From Coraliomargarita sp965656715 (GTDB lineage: Bacteria > Verrucomicrobiota > Verrucomicrobiia > Opitutales > Coraliomargaritaceae): a DNA stretch of 64,000 nucleotides. The DNA is taken from the NCBI GenBank assembly GCA_965656715.1, contig CBFHLR010000003.1, forward strand, positions 68,288 through 132,287. Direction: 5' to 3'. Below are positions 8,258-19,723 of the stretch, piece by piece. Position 1 is the stretch's first letter. Each line of letters starts with the position of its first letter. The translations under genes and the position numbers were made by a program. The notes below the pieces were generated by a model. It saw only the letters and a program-made list of their open reading frames with translations. It made no database searches and was not told where the DNA came from.

Positions 8258-8821
8258 ATGTTCGCGATGAAGAAAAAGCCGCAGTCCGAAAAGCCGAACC
8301 TCTACCTCGTGGGATTCATGGGGGTCGGGAAGTCTGCGATCGGACGTAAAGTGGCGAAGGAACTTGGCTTCAAATTCATCGATTCGGATCACGAAATCGA
8401 AACGAAGGTTGGCAAAAAGATTCCGCAAATCTTCGAGTCCGAAGGCGAAGCTCGCTTTCGCCAATATGAGCGCGAATTCATCGAGTCGGGCCACCCCGAG
8501 ACGAATTGCGTGATCTCAACCGGGGGCGGCCTAGTGGTGCAGCCGGGTATGAAGGACCTGCTGAAGGAGAAGGGCGTCGTGATTTGTTTGTTCGCTTCGG
8601 TGGAAAGCATTCTTGAGCGCACGAGCCGCAACAGTAACCGCCCACTGTTACAGGTGGAGAATCCAGAAGAACGTATTCGTAGCCTACTCGCTGAACGCGA
8701 GCCGATTTACATGGATGCGGGCGCCTGCATTTCGACGGATGGGCGCACCATTCCAGAGGTGGTTCGCCATATGATGCGGACGTATAAAACCTGTGCAAAG
8801 AATCCGAGCGGCTGCCAGTAG
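8258..8821 (+). CDS. aroK: Shikimate kinase
   Basis: Phosphorylates shikimate in the common aromatic amino acid pathway. From the ATG at 8258 the product has 187 residues, with the P-loop GFMGVGKS at 19-26, the shikimate-binding DSDHEIE and FRQYEREF, the STGGGLV turn, and the lid region RPLLQ. The frame is open back to 8207, and ATG 8267 is an equally likely start; no ribosome binding site decides it. The C-terminal tail after PEVVRHMM is short. No other aro genes are adjacent. Confidence 0.92.
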   Translation: MFAMKKKPQSEKPNLYLVGFMGVGKSAIGRKVAKELGFKFIDSDHEIETKVGKKIPQIFESEGEARFRQYEREFIESGHPETNCVISTGGGLVVQPGMKDLLKEKGVVICLFASVESILERTSRNSNRPLLQVENPEERIRSLLAEREPIYMDAGACISTDGRTIPEVVRHMMRTYKTCAKNPSGCQ

Positions 8822-8828
8822 CTGAACG

Positions 8829-9236
8829 CTATTCTTCGGTCCAAGCTTCTTCGATTTTCTCGAGGAATTCAGCAGGAGGGCGGAGGCCTTTGCCTTCGGC
8901 ATCCATGAACCCGTGTGTGGTGGAGCCAGTGCAGAGCACCGTGTCGCCGCGGCGGACTTCATATTCGAAGCGGAAGCGTGCGCGTGGTTTTTCGCGCATG
9001 AACAGGTGCACCTCTAGGCGGTCGTCGAATTGAGCGGGCTGCTTGTATTGAGCCGCAGCATCCAAGACTGGAATTCGGTAACCCTGTGCCTCCAACTCCT
9101 TGTAGGGAATACCGAGTCCGTCGAGCATCAGAATACGTGCGGTCTCGAACCACACAAAGTAGTTGCTGTGGTAAACCACATCCATGCGGTCGGTCTCGGC
9201 ATAACGCACGCGAACATTGGAGACTGTATGAATCAT
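8829..9236 (-). CDS. ybgC: Acyl-CoA thioesterase, YbgC/4-hydroxybenzoyl-CoA thioesterase family
   Basis: A 135-residue hot-dog fold protein. The signature VRYAETDRMDVVYHSNY contains the catalytic aspartate (D16) and H23 of the YbgC group, followed by WFETARI and LDGLGIPY. It hydrolyses acyl-CoA thioesters, and in proteobacteria it is linked to Tol-Pal and phospholipid metabolism. That context is absent here: the gene converges on aroK with only 7 bases between stops and has no tol genes nearby. Confidence 0.88.
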   Translation of the reverse strand: MIHTVSNVRVRYAETDRMDVVYHSNYFVWFETARILMLDGLGIPYKELEAQGYRIPVLDAAAQYKQPAQFDDRLEVHLFMREKPRARFRFEYEVRRGDTVLCTGSTTHGFMDAEGKGLRPPAEFLEKIEEAWTEE

Positions 9237-9340
9237 GTCGCAGGATTGGAGAGGAGGGAGTCAGGTGTGACGAGTGAAAACACGCGTTTCGGTTCATTTT
9301 CGCTCGTCAGCTGTCGAGTTGTGCGCTTAAGCCTGTGCAA

Positions 9341-9631
9341 ATGGGTTCCATCCTCTGTGGTATTTTTCGCTGGTTGTTCGACTGGCTGTATTTCGTATGC
9401 CTGATCTGCTTTGCGGGTGCAGTGCTGGGTGCCATTACGCATGTGTTGTGGGGCCTGTTCTTTTACGATGCGCCGGATCATGGCTACATGTTGGCCTTGG
9501 GAGTGTTGCACGGCTTGAATTATGGTGGTGTCTGGGCTGGAGGAGCGGCGATCGTGCTGTGTGTGATGCGTGCGCGGAAGGAATATTTGCAAAGGGAAGC
9601 ATTGGCCCTCAATGAAGGAGCTGAATCATGA
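9341..9631 (+). CDS. Small membrane protein of unknown function
   Basis: A 96-residue protein with two or three hydrophobic segments (about residues 8-35 and 45-72) and a basic, then acidic cytoplasmic end (RARKEYLQREALALNEG). I do not recognise the family. The frame could also start at GTG 9335, but ATG 9341 is preferred. It overlaps the next gene by the ATGA quartet, so the two are translationally coupled and probably work together at the membrane. Confidence 0.7.
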   Translation: MGSILCGIFRWLFDWLYFVCLICFAGAVLGAITHVLWGLFFYDAPDHGYMLALGVLHGLNYGGVWAGGAAIVLCVMRARKEYLQREALALNEGAES

Positions 9632-10197
9632 AAACCTCTGAACGCTTTACTGTCTATTTTATCGGATTCATTGCAGGGATGGTGATCGTCTCGATCATTC
9701 TGTCGCGCAAAGCCGCCCGCGAAGAGGTGCATGAGGATCCGTGGCACAACCACAATGAGCAGATTGAGGCCTCTGGCGCAGAGTCGCTGCCTGAGTCGGT
9801 GCATCCCGCGATGCTGAAGGGCGACGTGCTGCGTTTCGGCTACCTCCCGAGTGCGGAGGATCCGAAGGAGCGTGTTTGGCTGCTGAATTTCCGTAAGAGC
9901 TACCCCTACGTTCGGGTGGTTGAAACTGTAGAAACCGGCGAACTCTCCTACATGGCAGCCGATCAGATTAAACTCTGGCTCGCGAGTGGAGTGGATGTTA
10001 CCGACCTCAAACCCATGCTCGACGAGCTGGAACTGCGTCTACGCAATTTCAAGCGCAAGGACAGTATTGTCGTCGTTGGAGTCTTGAGCACGCAAATCGA
10101 TGCGGTGCCGACGACCTTGGAGGCAATTCAGCCGTGGTCGGAGTTGTTTGTGAAGGCGGAGGCTGATTTGCTAGAGTTTCGTAACAATGGCGAGTAA
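9628..10197 (+). CDS. Single-pass membrane protein of unknown function
   Basis: A 189-residue protein with an N-terminal membrane anchor (FTVYFIGFIAGMVIVSIIL, residues 7-25) and a soluble domain. The soluble part begins with an acidic, His-rich linker and contains YPYVRVVETVETGELSYMAADQIKLWLASG. The last 100 residues look like a compact alpha/beta fold, but no family comes to mind. It overlaps the preceding small membrane gene by ATGA. The start is fixed by that overlap. Confidence 0.75.
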   Translation: MKTSERFTVYFIGFIAGMVIVSIILSRKAAREEVHEDPWHNHNEQIEASGAESLPESVHPAMLKGDVLRFGYLPSAEDPKERVWLLNFRKSYPYVRVVETVETGELSYMAADQIKLWLASGVDVTDLKPMLDELELRLRNFKRKDSIVVVGVLSTQIDAVPTTLEAIQPWSELFVKAEADLLEFRNNGE

Positions 10198-10332
10198 TTG
10201 ATTCGGCTAACCTGTAGTGTTAGTTGTTGATTCAGGGCAGTTTAGTTAGCTCAGCTTATTTTAGCTTTTGGAATTACTCATAGTTGAATTGGAAGATTGA
10301 TTCTGGCAGCTATCGTGCAGTAACTCGGGTCT

Positions 10333-11283
10333 GTGCACGAAGTGGAAATAGAGGAACCCCCTCATTTGAGCAGCGAGCAGGAACGAATCACCGACCTGCA
10401 TTCGCTGTTGAATGTGCTGAATGTCATTGGTGGCGAATTGTCTTTGATCACTGGGCAGATTCCGGAGGCAAATGCGACCTTTCGCCCGATACAGACGAAG
10501 CTGGATCAACTGGGGCAGGATTTCCTGACGGGGGAGCATCCCAAGCAAGCGATCCAAGATCTGGATGGCCTATGCGAACCGATTTTGAGTCTGGTGCAAG
10601 AGCTCCAAGTCAGTTGCAAGGTGGAAGATCGCGAGGAGCTGGCACTGTCCCGGAACAATCTACTGTCTGTCTTTCGGGTATTGAAGCAGCGTGTCATTGA
10701 GTTGAATGACGAAGAGCGCGGCACTGAGCAGTGGACTCGCATGCCGATCGATTTGTTTTCGGAGCGCATTGTCGAAGTCTTTCGGGCGATCGAGAAAAAT
10801 GCCCGTGGGCGCTATGGCATCTGTTTCAATTTGGCCCGTTGTGAGTCGCGCGACTACTATGTAGACTTGAAAGTCGAATCCGAGCTTGGCGCAGATATTT
10901 ATATGCCGCACCGGATGCAGGACGTGGTGCGCGATTTGGCGGCTAATGCCCGTAAATACACCGAACCAGGCGGGCGCGTCATTATCGCGATCTATCAGTG
11001 CCGTAGTGCCTTGCACTGCTGTATTGAGGACTCCGGTTATGGAATTCCGCAGGCGGAGATGCCTCGCGTGGTCGAATTTGGCTATCGTGCCAGCAACGTC
11101 GCGCATATTAAAAGCAATGGTGGCGGCTTGGGCCTGACGAAGGCGGCGTGGTTTGTGCACCGCTGGCAGGGGAGCCTGCGCATCGCGTCCAAGGAGGGGC
11201 AGGGCACGCGCGTGCGTTTTTCGGTGCCGAATTCCGCCATATGGCAGCGCACCTCTAGGTGGAAATGGCCCCTGGGGGGCTGA
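10333..11283 (+). CDS. Histidine kinase-like ATPase domain protein
   Basis: The C-terminal half is a HATPase_c domain: N box RDLAANARKYTEPGG at 200-214, the DxGxG region IEDSGYGIP at 231-239, and GGGLGL at 263-268. The N-terminal half is mostly helical, with DLHSLLNVLNVIGGEL at 21-36 resembling a dimerisation H box with H23. No membrane segment or sensor domain is present, so it would be a cytoplasmic kinase or a phosphotransferase/ATPase taking input from elsewhere. The start is GTG. No response regulator is adjacent. It ends 154 bases before the trigger factor start. Confidence 0.75.
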   Translation: MHEVEIEEPPHLSSEQERITDLHSLLNVLNVIGGELSLITGQIPEANATFRPIQTKLDQLGQDFLTGEHPKQAIQDLDGLCEPILSLVQELQVSCKVEDREELALSRNNLLSVFRVLKQRVIELNDEERGTEQWTRMPIDLFSERIVEVFRAIEKNARGRYGICFNLARCESRDYYVDLKVESELGADIYMPHRMQDVVRDLAANARKYTEPGGRVIIAIYQCRSALHCCIEDSGYGIPQAEMPRVVEFGYRASNVAHIKSNGGGLGLTKAAWFVHRWQGSLRIASKEGQGTRVRFSVPNSAIWQRTSRWKWPLGG

Positions 11284-11437
11284 CTTCGGACTGCAGAAGC
11301 CATTGATTCCCAGAAAATTGCCGTGGCGTGCAATCTGTGAAACTCGGGCAACATAGGCATTGACCCGAAAAAACCTTTTGCCTTTATTGGCCGACTTTTT
11401 CCGCTTTGGGCATCTGGCCCACCAACTTTCAACTTTT

Positions 11438-12766
<1,329 letters not shown>

Positions 12767-12810
12767 GTTTGAGCGGTTCTGCTAGGCAGACTGCATCCGA
12801 TTCTATTTCC

Positions 12811-12844
12811 GAGGGACGTGTGAGAGCACGTCCCTCCTTTTTTT
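12811..12844 (+). terminator. Strong terminator between tig and clpP
   Basis: A perfect 10-bp stem (gagggacgtg / cacgtccctc) around a 6-base loop, then seven Ts after one C. It shows that clpP and clpX need their own promoter or rely on read-through. Confidence 0.9.
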
Positions 12845-12908
12845 AACGAAGTGGGAAAAGCATTTGCTTTGCCCGCTTTCGCTCCTAGGCTGCTGTTTTT
12901 TATACCGA

Positions 12909-13516
<608 letters not shown>

Positions 13517-13662
13517 GCTCAGGAGTTTGGGGTTGCTAGTTGAGGGTTGTTTGTTGCGGCCGAATCTGGTAGCTTCTAACCAACAGTTAATGAACTTCCG
13601 AGCGAAGCGACAAGACCGGATGCGAAGCAGGCCGGACCACTTTAAAAACATTACAGACTCAA

Positions 13663-15048
<1,386 letters not shown>

Positions 15049-15051
15049 CGT

Positions 15052-15075
15052 GTAGCACAGGCATCTTGCCTGTGT
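15052..15075. repeat. REP-like palindrome GTAGCACAGGC...GCCTGTGT
   Basis: An exact match over 24 bases to the element at 2693-2716. It begins 3 bases after the clpX stop codon. Confidence 0.8.
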
Positions 15076-15103
15076 CATTGAGAACTGGATACGTTTTGTA
15101 GTG

Positions 15104-15179
15104 GTAGCGCGCCGCTTCAGCAAGCGCTCTTAGTGATTTAGCTCTTGCGTGGCGAGCGTTCGCTGAAGCTTCACGCTAC
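15104..15179. repeat. GTAGCG...CGCTAC palindromic element
   Basis: GTAGCGcgccgcttcagc at the left is answered by gctgaagcttcaCGCTAC at the right, with further complementary words (aagcgctct, gagcgtt) inside. A long nested form of the GTAGC family, standing between the convergent clpX and ABC-F genes, where it could end transcription from both sides. Confidence 0.65.
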
Positions 15180-15205
15180 GTTTGGCAGCGCCACGTGTTG
15201 AACAG

Positions 15206-17155
15206 TTACTCCGCTGCCTGTGCATCCAGCAGTTGGCTGAGTTGCTCGGCGGCGATTTCCCACTCGTAGTTCTTTTCGTCGAGTCGTTTGGAGATACGTC
15301 CCGCGCGAATGTTGAGCTCTTTGGCTTTCTCGGGATCGTTGTAAGTCTCGGGTGCTTCCAGCAGTTGACTGAGTTCGGATTGCTCTTCTTCCAGCGTAAG
15401 GATTTCGCTTTCGAGCTTCGCCACCTGATCTTCGATGCCTTTACGTGCAGCTTTGTCTGCCTTGCGCTTTTCCGCATCCAAACGGCGGCGCTCTTTCGCA
15501 CTGATGCTGTTACTGTTTTTCGTTTTAGCGGCGTCTTCGGGGCGGGCGTTGTTGAGGCCTGCGATCAAACCGCTTTGCTCAGACGCGACACCGGACTTGC
15601 GTAAATAATAATCGTAGTCACCGGCGTAGTGCGTGAGTTCGCCTGCAGCGATGTGAATGGTCGAATCCGCGATTGCACGGATGAAGTGCACGTCGTGGCT
15701 GACGAACATGACGGTGCCTGAATAGTCTTTCATTGCACCGATGAGTGCGTCGATACTCGCCATGTCGAGGTGAGTGGTTGGCTCGTCGAGAAGAATGAAG
15801 TTCGGTGGAGCCAGCAACAGCTTGACCAGTGCGAGACGGCTTTTCTCTCCACCACTGAGCACTTTGACCCGCTTGTGCACATCGTCACCGCGGAAGAGAA
15901 AGGCACCCAAGAGATTGCGCACGTCTTGGCCATTCACACCGAGGCCGACCTTATCCATCGCTTCGTCGAGCACGCTGCGATTTAGATCGAGCACGTCGAC
16001 GCGCTGCTGTGAGAAATAGCCGACGCTGACGTTGTGCCCCAGCTCCATCGATCCTGCTTGGATGGGAACCACACTGGCGAGAATCTTGAGTAGGGTGGAT
16101 TTACCCGCGCCGTTGGGACCAACCAGCACGACGCGTTGGCCTTTCTCTACTTCGAGGCTGAGGTCACGATACACGACATGATCGCCGTAGGCTTGCTCGA
16201 CGTTTTCCAGGGTGGCGACACGTTGGCCGCTGCGCTCTGGTTGCGGGAATTTGAAATGAATGGTGCTCTCGTCAGATTCGGGCGCTTCGAGGCGCTCCAT
16301 CTTTTCGAGCTGCTTGAGTCGTGCCTGTGCTTGCGTGGCCTTACTGGCCTTGGCGCGGAAGCGCTCGACGAAGGCTTCAAGGTGGGCGATTTCCTTTTGC
16401 TGATTCTCGTAGGCGGCGAGGTGTTGCGCTTCGCGCTCGGCCTTCTGTTTTAGGTAGGCGTCGAAGTTGCCGACATAGCGGTGCAGCTTGCGGTGACGGA
16501 TTTCGACGATGTCGTTGCAGATCGCATTGAGGAATTCACGGTCGTGCGAGATGGTGAGGATCGCTCCGGAGTAGCGGCAGAGTTGTTGCTGAAACCAACC
16601 CAGTGTCTCCAGATCCAGGTGATTGGTCGGCTCGTCCAACATTAGCAGCTCCGGCTCCATGACCAAGAGGCGAGCCAAGTGTGCGCGCATAATCCATCCG
16701 CCACTCAAGGTGCGGGCGGGCTTGTCGTAGTCTTCGGGGCGGAAGGCGAGGCCAGCCAGTGTGCGCTTGGCTTTGGCTTCGAGTTGATAACCCTCCAATT
16801 CGACAAAGCGCTCTGTCGCCGCGAGGCGCTCGGGGGAGTTGGGATCGCTGTGCTCGCGGAAGACTTTATACAGATCAGCGATTTCCTCGGTAATCGAAAC
16901 GGCTAGCTCGACCACTGTTTCATCGCCCGCGGGCGCACTTTCCTGCGCGAGATAGCCGACTTTGGTGCCGCGCTCGAACTCAACGGTGCCGCCATCGGCT
17001 TCGTTATCGTCGCGAATGATTGAAAAGAGTGTGGTTTTTCCCGCACCGTTGGGCCCAACGAGGCCCACCCGTTCGCCTTTATTCAGGCGCAGGGAGATGT
17101 CGGTGAAGAGTGTTTTCGGGCCGAAGCCTTTGCTGACTTGTGTGAGCGTGAGCAT
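15206..17155 (-). CDS. ABC-F family ATPase (Uup/EttA type)
   Basis: A 649-residue protein with two ABC ATPase domains and no membrane part. The first Walker A is GPNGAGKTT at 34-42 with signature LSGGW, and the second is GPNGAGKST with LSGGEKSR; both Walker B regions end in LLDEPTNHLD or LLDEPTTHLD. Between them is the basic interdomain linker (FRAKASKATQAQARLKQLE) that in ABC-F proteins enters the ribosomal E site. The last 100 residues form a coiled coil, as in Uup. It acts in translation or ribosome rescue rather than transport. Its exact subfamily is uncertain. Confidence 0.93.
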   Translation of the reverse strand: MLTLTQVSKGFGPKTLFTDISLRLNKGERVGLVGPNGAGKTTLFSIIRDDNEADGGTVEFERGTKVGYLAQESAPAGDETVVELAVSITEEIADLYKVFREHSDPNSPERLAATERFVELEGYQLEAKAKRTLAGLAFRPEDYDKPARTLSGGWIMRAHLARLLVMEPELLMLDEPTNHLDLETLGWFQQQLCRYSGAILTISHDREFLNAICNDIVEIRHRKLHRYVGNFDAYLKQKAEREAQHLAAYENQQKEIAHLEAFVERFRAKASKATQAQARLKQLEKMERLEAPESDESTIHFKFPQPERSGQRVATLENVEQAYGDHVVYRDLSLEVEKGQRVVLVGPNGAGKSTLLKILASVVPIQAGSMELGHNVSVGYFSQQRVDVLDLNRSVLDEAMDKVGLGVNGQDVRNLLGAFLFRGDDVHKRVKVLSGGEKSRLALVKLLLAPPNFILLDEPTTHLDMASIDALIGAMKDYSGTVMFVSHDVHFIRAIADSTIHIAAGELTHYAGDYDYYLRKSGVASEQSGLIAGLNNARPEDAAKTKNSNSISAKERRRLDAEKRKADKAARKGIEDQVAKLESEILTLEEEQSELSQLLEAPETYNDPEKAKELNIRAGRISKRLDEKNYEWEIAAEQLSQLLDAQAAE

Positions 17156-17224
17156 TTGAGGCCGCGCGGGGCGCGGAGTGGAAAGGTGGAAATGTTTGAA
17201 GGTGGGGAAGTGGATCCCAATTGC

Positions 17225-17280
17225 TGAATCGTAATCCTACTCTTAATCTTAATCCCTGTGCGTGAGTGAGATTAGGAGTC
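17225..17280. repeat. TAATCC/TAATCT word repeat
   Basis: Degenerate words gtaatcc, cttaatc, ttaatcc with an answering gagattaggagtc at the right. Same family as 53829-53908 and 55772-55853. Confidence 0.55.
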
Positions 17281-17306
17281 AGAGCTTACCTTCTTGTGAA
17301 TGAATG

Positions 17307-17331
17307 TGCACGTAGGTCTTGCCTGCGTGCC
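17307..17331. repeat. REP-like palindrome variant GCACGTAGGTCTTGCCTGCGTGC
   Basis: The palindrome gcacgtaggt-ctt-gcctgcgtgc is a variant of the GTAGCACAGGC element. It lies in the divergent spacer upstream of the Yip1 gene, which begins at 17360. Confidence 0.55.
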
Positions 17332-17359
17332 AACTTCTGTCTTGTTTGCGGGGAAACAG

Positions 17360-17944
17360 ATGTCCGAACAAGCAAAGAATCCACTCTATTTCCTCACTAT
17401 CTGGTATCGACCAGCAAATACCGTGCGTGAAGTGATTGCCGCAGGCAAGGGGCACGGTCTGGCCGTAACGATTGCGGCAGTCTTTGGAGTGCTGCAGACG
17501 GCACGCTTTTTTGTGGCATCGGAGGCGGATAGTTTTGGCCCCTTCGCCTTAGCGGGAGCCGTGGCAGGTGTCTTCTTGTTGTATTTTGTGTCCATGGTGA
17601 CGCGCAATTTTGCCCGTTGGATTGGTGGCAGTGCTGAGTTAAAGGCAGTGCGGACAGCCTTTGGATTGTCTTTATTGCCGTGGACCGTGTTGTGGTCGAT
17701 TTTGTGTTACCTGTTGATGTCCGGGCAGTCACCGGAGCAAATGCAGCAGATATTTCCGATCTTCACCGGACTCTTTATCTACGGCTACGTGATCATGTTG
17801 CTGGCACTCACTGCAGCGTTGAACCTCTCTGCACTACGGACATTCGGGACCTTAGTGCTCTCTGTTTTAGTGACGTTCTTTATTGTCGTCTTTGTCATGA
17901 GCCTGCTCGGAATCGAGCCACCGACTCCTGCAGCCGCACCTTGA
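17360..17944 (+). CDS. Yip1-family integral membrane protein
   Basis: A 194-residue protein with an N-terminal cytoplasmic part (NPLYFLTIWYRPANTVREVI), typical of the bacterial Yip1 domain, then five membrane segments. The W-x-P-x-x-T/V-x-R pattern at the start is what identifies the family. Function in bacteria is unknown. The frame is open to 17300, but the ATG at 17360 (MSEQAKNP) fits the family. It lies 9 bases before recN and could be co-transcribed with it. Confidence 0.75.
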   Translation: MSEQAKNPLYFLTIWYRPANTVREVIAAGKGHGLAVTIAAVFGVLQTARFFVASEADSFGPFALAGAVAGVFLLYFVSMVTRNFARWIGGSAELKAVRTAFGLSLLPWTVLWSILCYLLMSGQSPEQMQQIFPIFTGLFIYGYVIMLLALTAALNLSALRTFGTLVLSVLVTFFIVVFVMSLLGIEPPTPAAAP

Positions 17945-17953
17945 TTGTATCCG

Positions 17954-19621
17954 ATGCTTCAATACATCAAAATTAAGAATCTCGCGCTGCTCTCTGAAGT
18001 CACCCTTGAGTTGGATGCCGGCTTTACCGCGGTGACGGGGGAGACCGGAGCGGGTAAAAGTGTGTTGCTCGGTGCACTGAGTTTATTGGCCGGTGCCCGC
18101 ACGGATAAGACGATGATTCGCCAGGGGAGCGACGAGCTTGAGGTCGAAGCGGCTTTGTATTTCGAAGACTCCGCAGCGATTGATTCTGAGCTCGAAGCTG
18201 CTGGATTGCCGCTCTGTGAAGACGGTGTGTTTTTGCTGCAGCGCAGCATTCATCGTAAAAAGATGCCGAAGGTCCGCATTAACGGCAGCATGGCAACCTT
18301 GGCTCAGTTGCAAGGGCTTGGCGAGGCATGGGTCGATTTTCACGGGCCCGGTGAGCCGCAGAAACTCTTTCAGGAGCGCCGTCAGTTGGAGATGCTGGAT
18401 GCCTATGCAGGCAACGCGGATCTGTTAGTGAGCTATCAAACTGACTTTGCTGAATGGCGTGCGGCCTTGGCTGAGATCGAGACGCTGGAAACCGGTGAGC
18501 AACTGGACGACGACGAGATCGATTTTGTGCGCAAGCAGATCAACAAGATCGATGCCGTTGAAGTGAGCGAAGAATCCATTGCCGAATTAGAGCGGGATTA
18601 TAACCGAATGTCGCAAGCTCAGGAACTGGTTGGCTTGGCGGCAGAATGCTCGGAAGGGATGGTCGGTGAGCAAGGCGTCAGTCTACATCTGAGCACCATC
18701 GTTGGTCGCTTGGAATCGTTGGCGGAACTGGATGCCGATTCCGAATCCTTGGTGGAGCGCGCACGCAGTCTGTTGATCGAACTCGAAGATTTGGGGGATA
18801 CAGTTGGGCGACTCGCCAGTGATTTTGATTTTGATCCGGAAGCGATCGAAGCGGTGTCCGAACGGATGAACCTTTGGCAGGAACTGCGCCGCAAATACGG
18901 TGGCAGCGTCGAGGCCGTGCTCGCGAAGCGTGAAGAACTTGCCAACAAGCTGGCAGTGCAGGGCGATATTGAAGGCGTCTTAGCGAAGAAGCGTTCAGCC
19001 GCCGACGAACTGGAGAAGGGCTTGTGTAAGACTGCTTCCAAGTTGCGCAAGGCACGTGAAAAGACTGCATCCAAGCTCGCCGATAAGGCGGCTGCATTGT
19101 TGAAGGCACTCGGATTTAAGAAGGCGGGACTGACGATCGAGATGGTCGATGAGACGGAGCTGCGTGAGCATGGCGATTCGCGTTGCTGCTTCCTATTCTC
19201 GCCGAACGCAGGACAGGATTTACTGCCGCTGAACAAGATCGCATCAAGCGGTGAGACTGCGCGTGTGATGCTGGCGTTGAAAACGGTGCTGGCTGAGTCG
19301 GATGCCACGCCGCTGTTGGTCTTCGATGAAGTCGATGCCAATGTCGGCGGCGAAGTTGGCCGGGCAGTGGGTGCGGAACTCGCACGCCTTGCAGGCAAGC
19401 ATCAGGTGCTCTGTGTGACGCACTTGCCGCAAGTGGCCTCGCTGGCGCAGAATCATTTCCTTGTGACTAAGTCTCAGGATGACGAGAGCACCAGCGTTCA
19501 CATCGGCCCGATCCATGTCGACCGCGAGCAACGCCTCGGCGAGCTGGCCCGCATGCTTGGTGATCGTAACAGTTCGTCTGCGTTGGCGCACGCTGAAGAA
19601 CTGTTGAACGTCGAACATTGA
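17954..19621 (+). CDS. recN: DNA repair protein RecN
   Basis: SMC-like ATPase used in double-strand break repair. The 555-residue product has Walker A GETGAGKS at 29-36, long coiled coils in the middle and the C-terminal ABC signature with SSGETARVMLALK and LLVFDEVDANVGG. The family start MLQYIKIKNLALL fixes ATG 17954. The last residues (LNVEH) are encoded by the left arm of a palindromic repeat, so the native C-terminus has been replaced or extended by repeat DNA. Confidence 0.96.
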   Translation: MLQYIKIKNLALLSEVTLELDAGFTAVTGETGAGKSVLLGALSLLAGARTDKTMIRQGSDELEVEAALYFEDSAAIDSELEAAGLPLCEDGVFLLQRSIHRKKMPKVRINGSMATLAQLQGLGEAWVDFHGPGEPQKLFQERRQLEMLDAYAGNADLLVSYQTDFAEWRAALAEIETLETGEQLDDDEIDFVRKQINKIDAVEVSEESIAELERDYNRMSQAQELVGLAAECSEGMVGEQGVSLHLSTIVGRLESLAELDADSESLVERARSLLIELEDLGDTVGRLASDFDFDPEAIEAVSERMNLWQELRRKYGGSVEAVLAKREELANKLAVQGDIEGVLAKKRSAADELEKGLCKTASKLRKAREKTASKLADKAAALLKALGFKKAGLTIEMVDETELREHGDSRCCFLFSPNAGQDLLPLNKIASSGETARVMLALKTVLAESDATPLLVFDEVDANVGGEVGRAVGAELARLAGKHQVLCVTHLPQVASLAQNHFLVTKSQDDESTSVHIGPIHVDREQRLGELARMLGDRNSSSALAHAEELLNVEH

Positions 19622-19706
19622 ACGTCCAACTTCGAATACTTACGATCAGTTTAACGCCAGCCGAATTTCACTATTCAACGTTGGATGTTCGATGTTCAAC
19701 GTTCGA
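19603..19706. repeat. GAACGTCGAAC inverted repeat element, copy 2
   Basis: Left arm gttgaacgtcgaacattgaac (about 19603-19630) overlaps the recN stop; right arm 19673-19706 is its reverse complement in degenerate words (ttcaacgttggatgttcgatg). Same family as 1300-1430. It stands between convergent recN and the chloride transporter gene. Confidence 0.7.
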
Positions 19707-19723
19707 GGTGCCAAAGGCACCGA

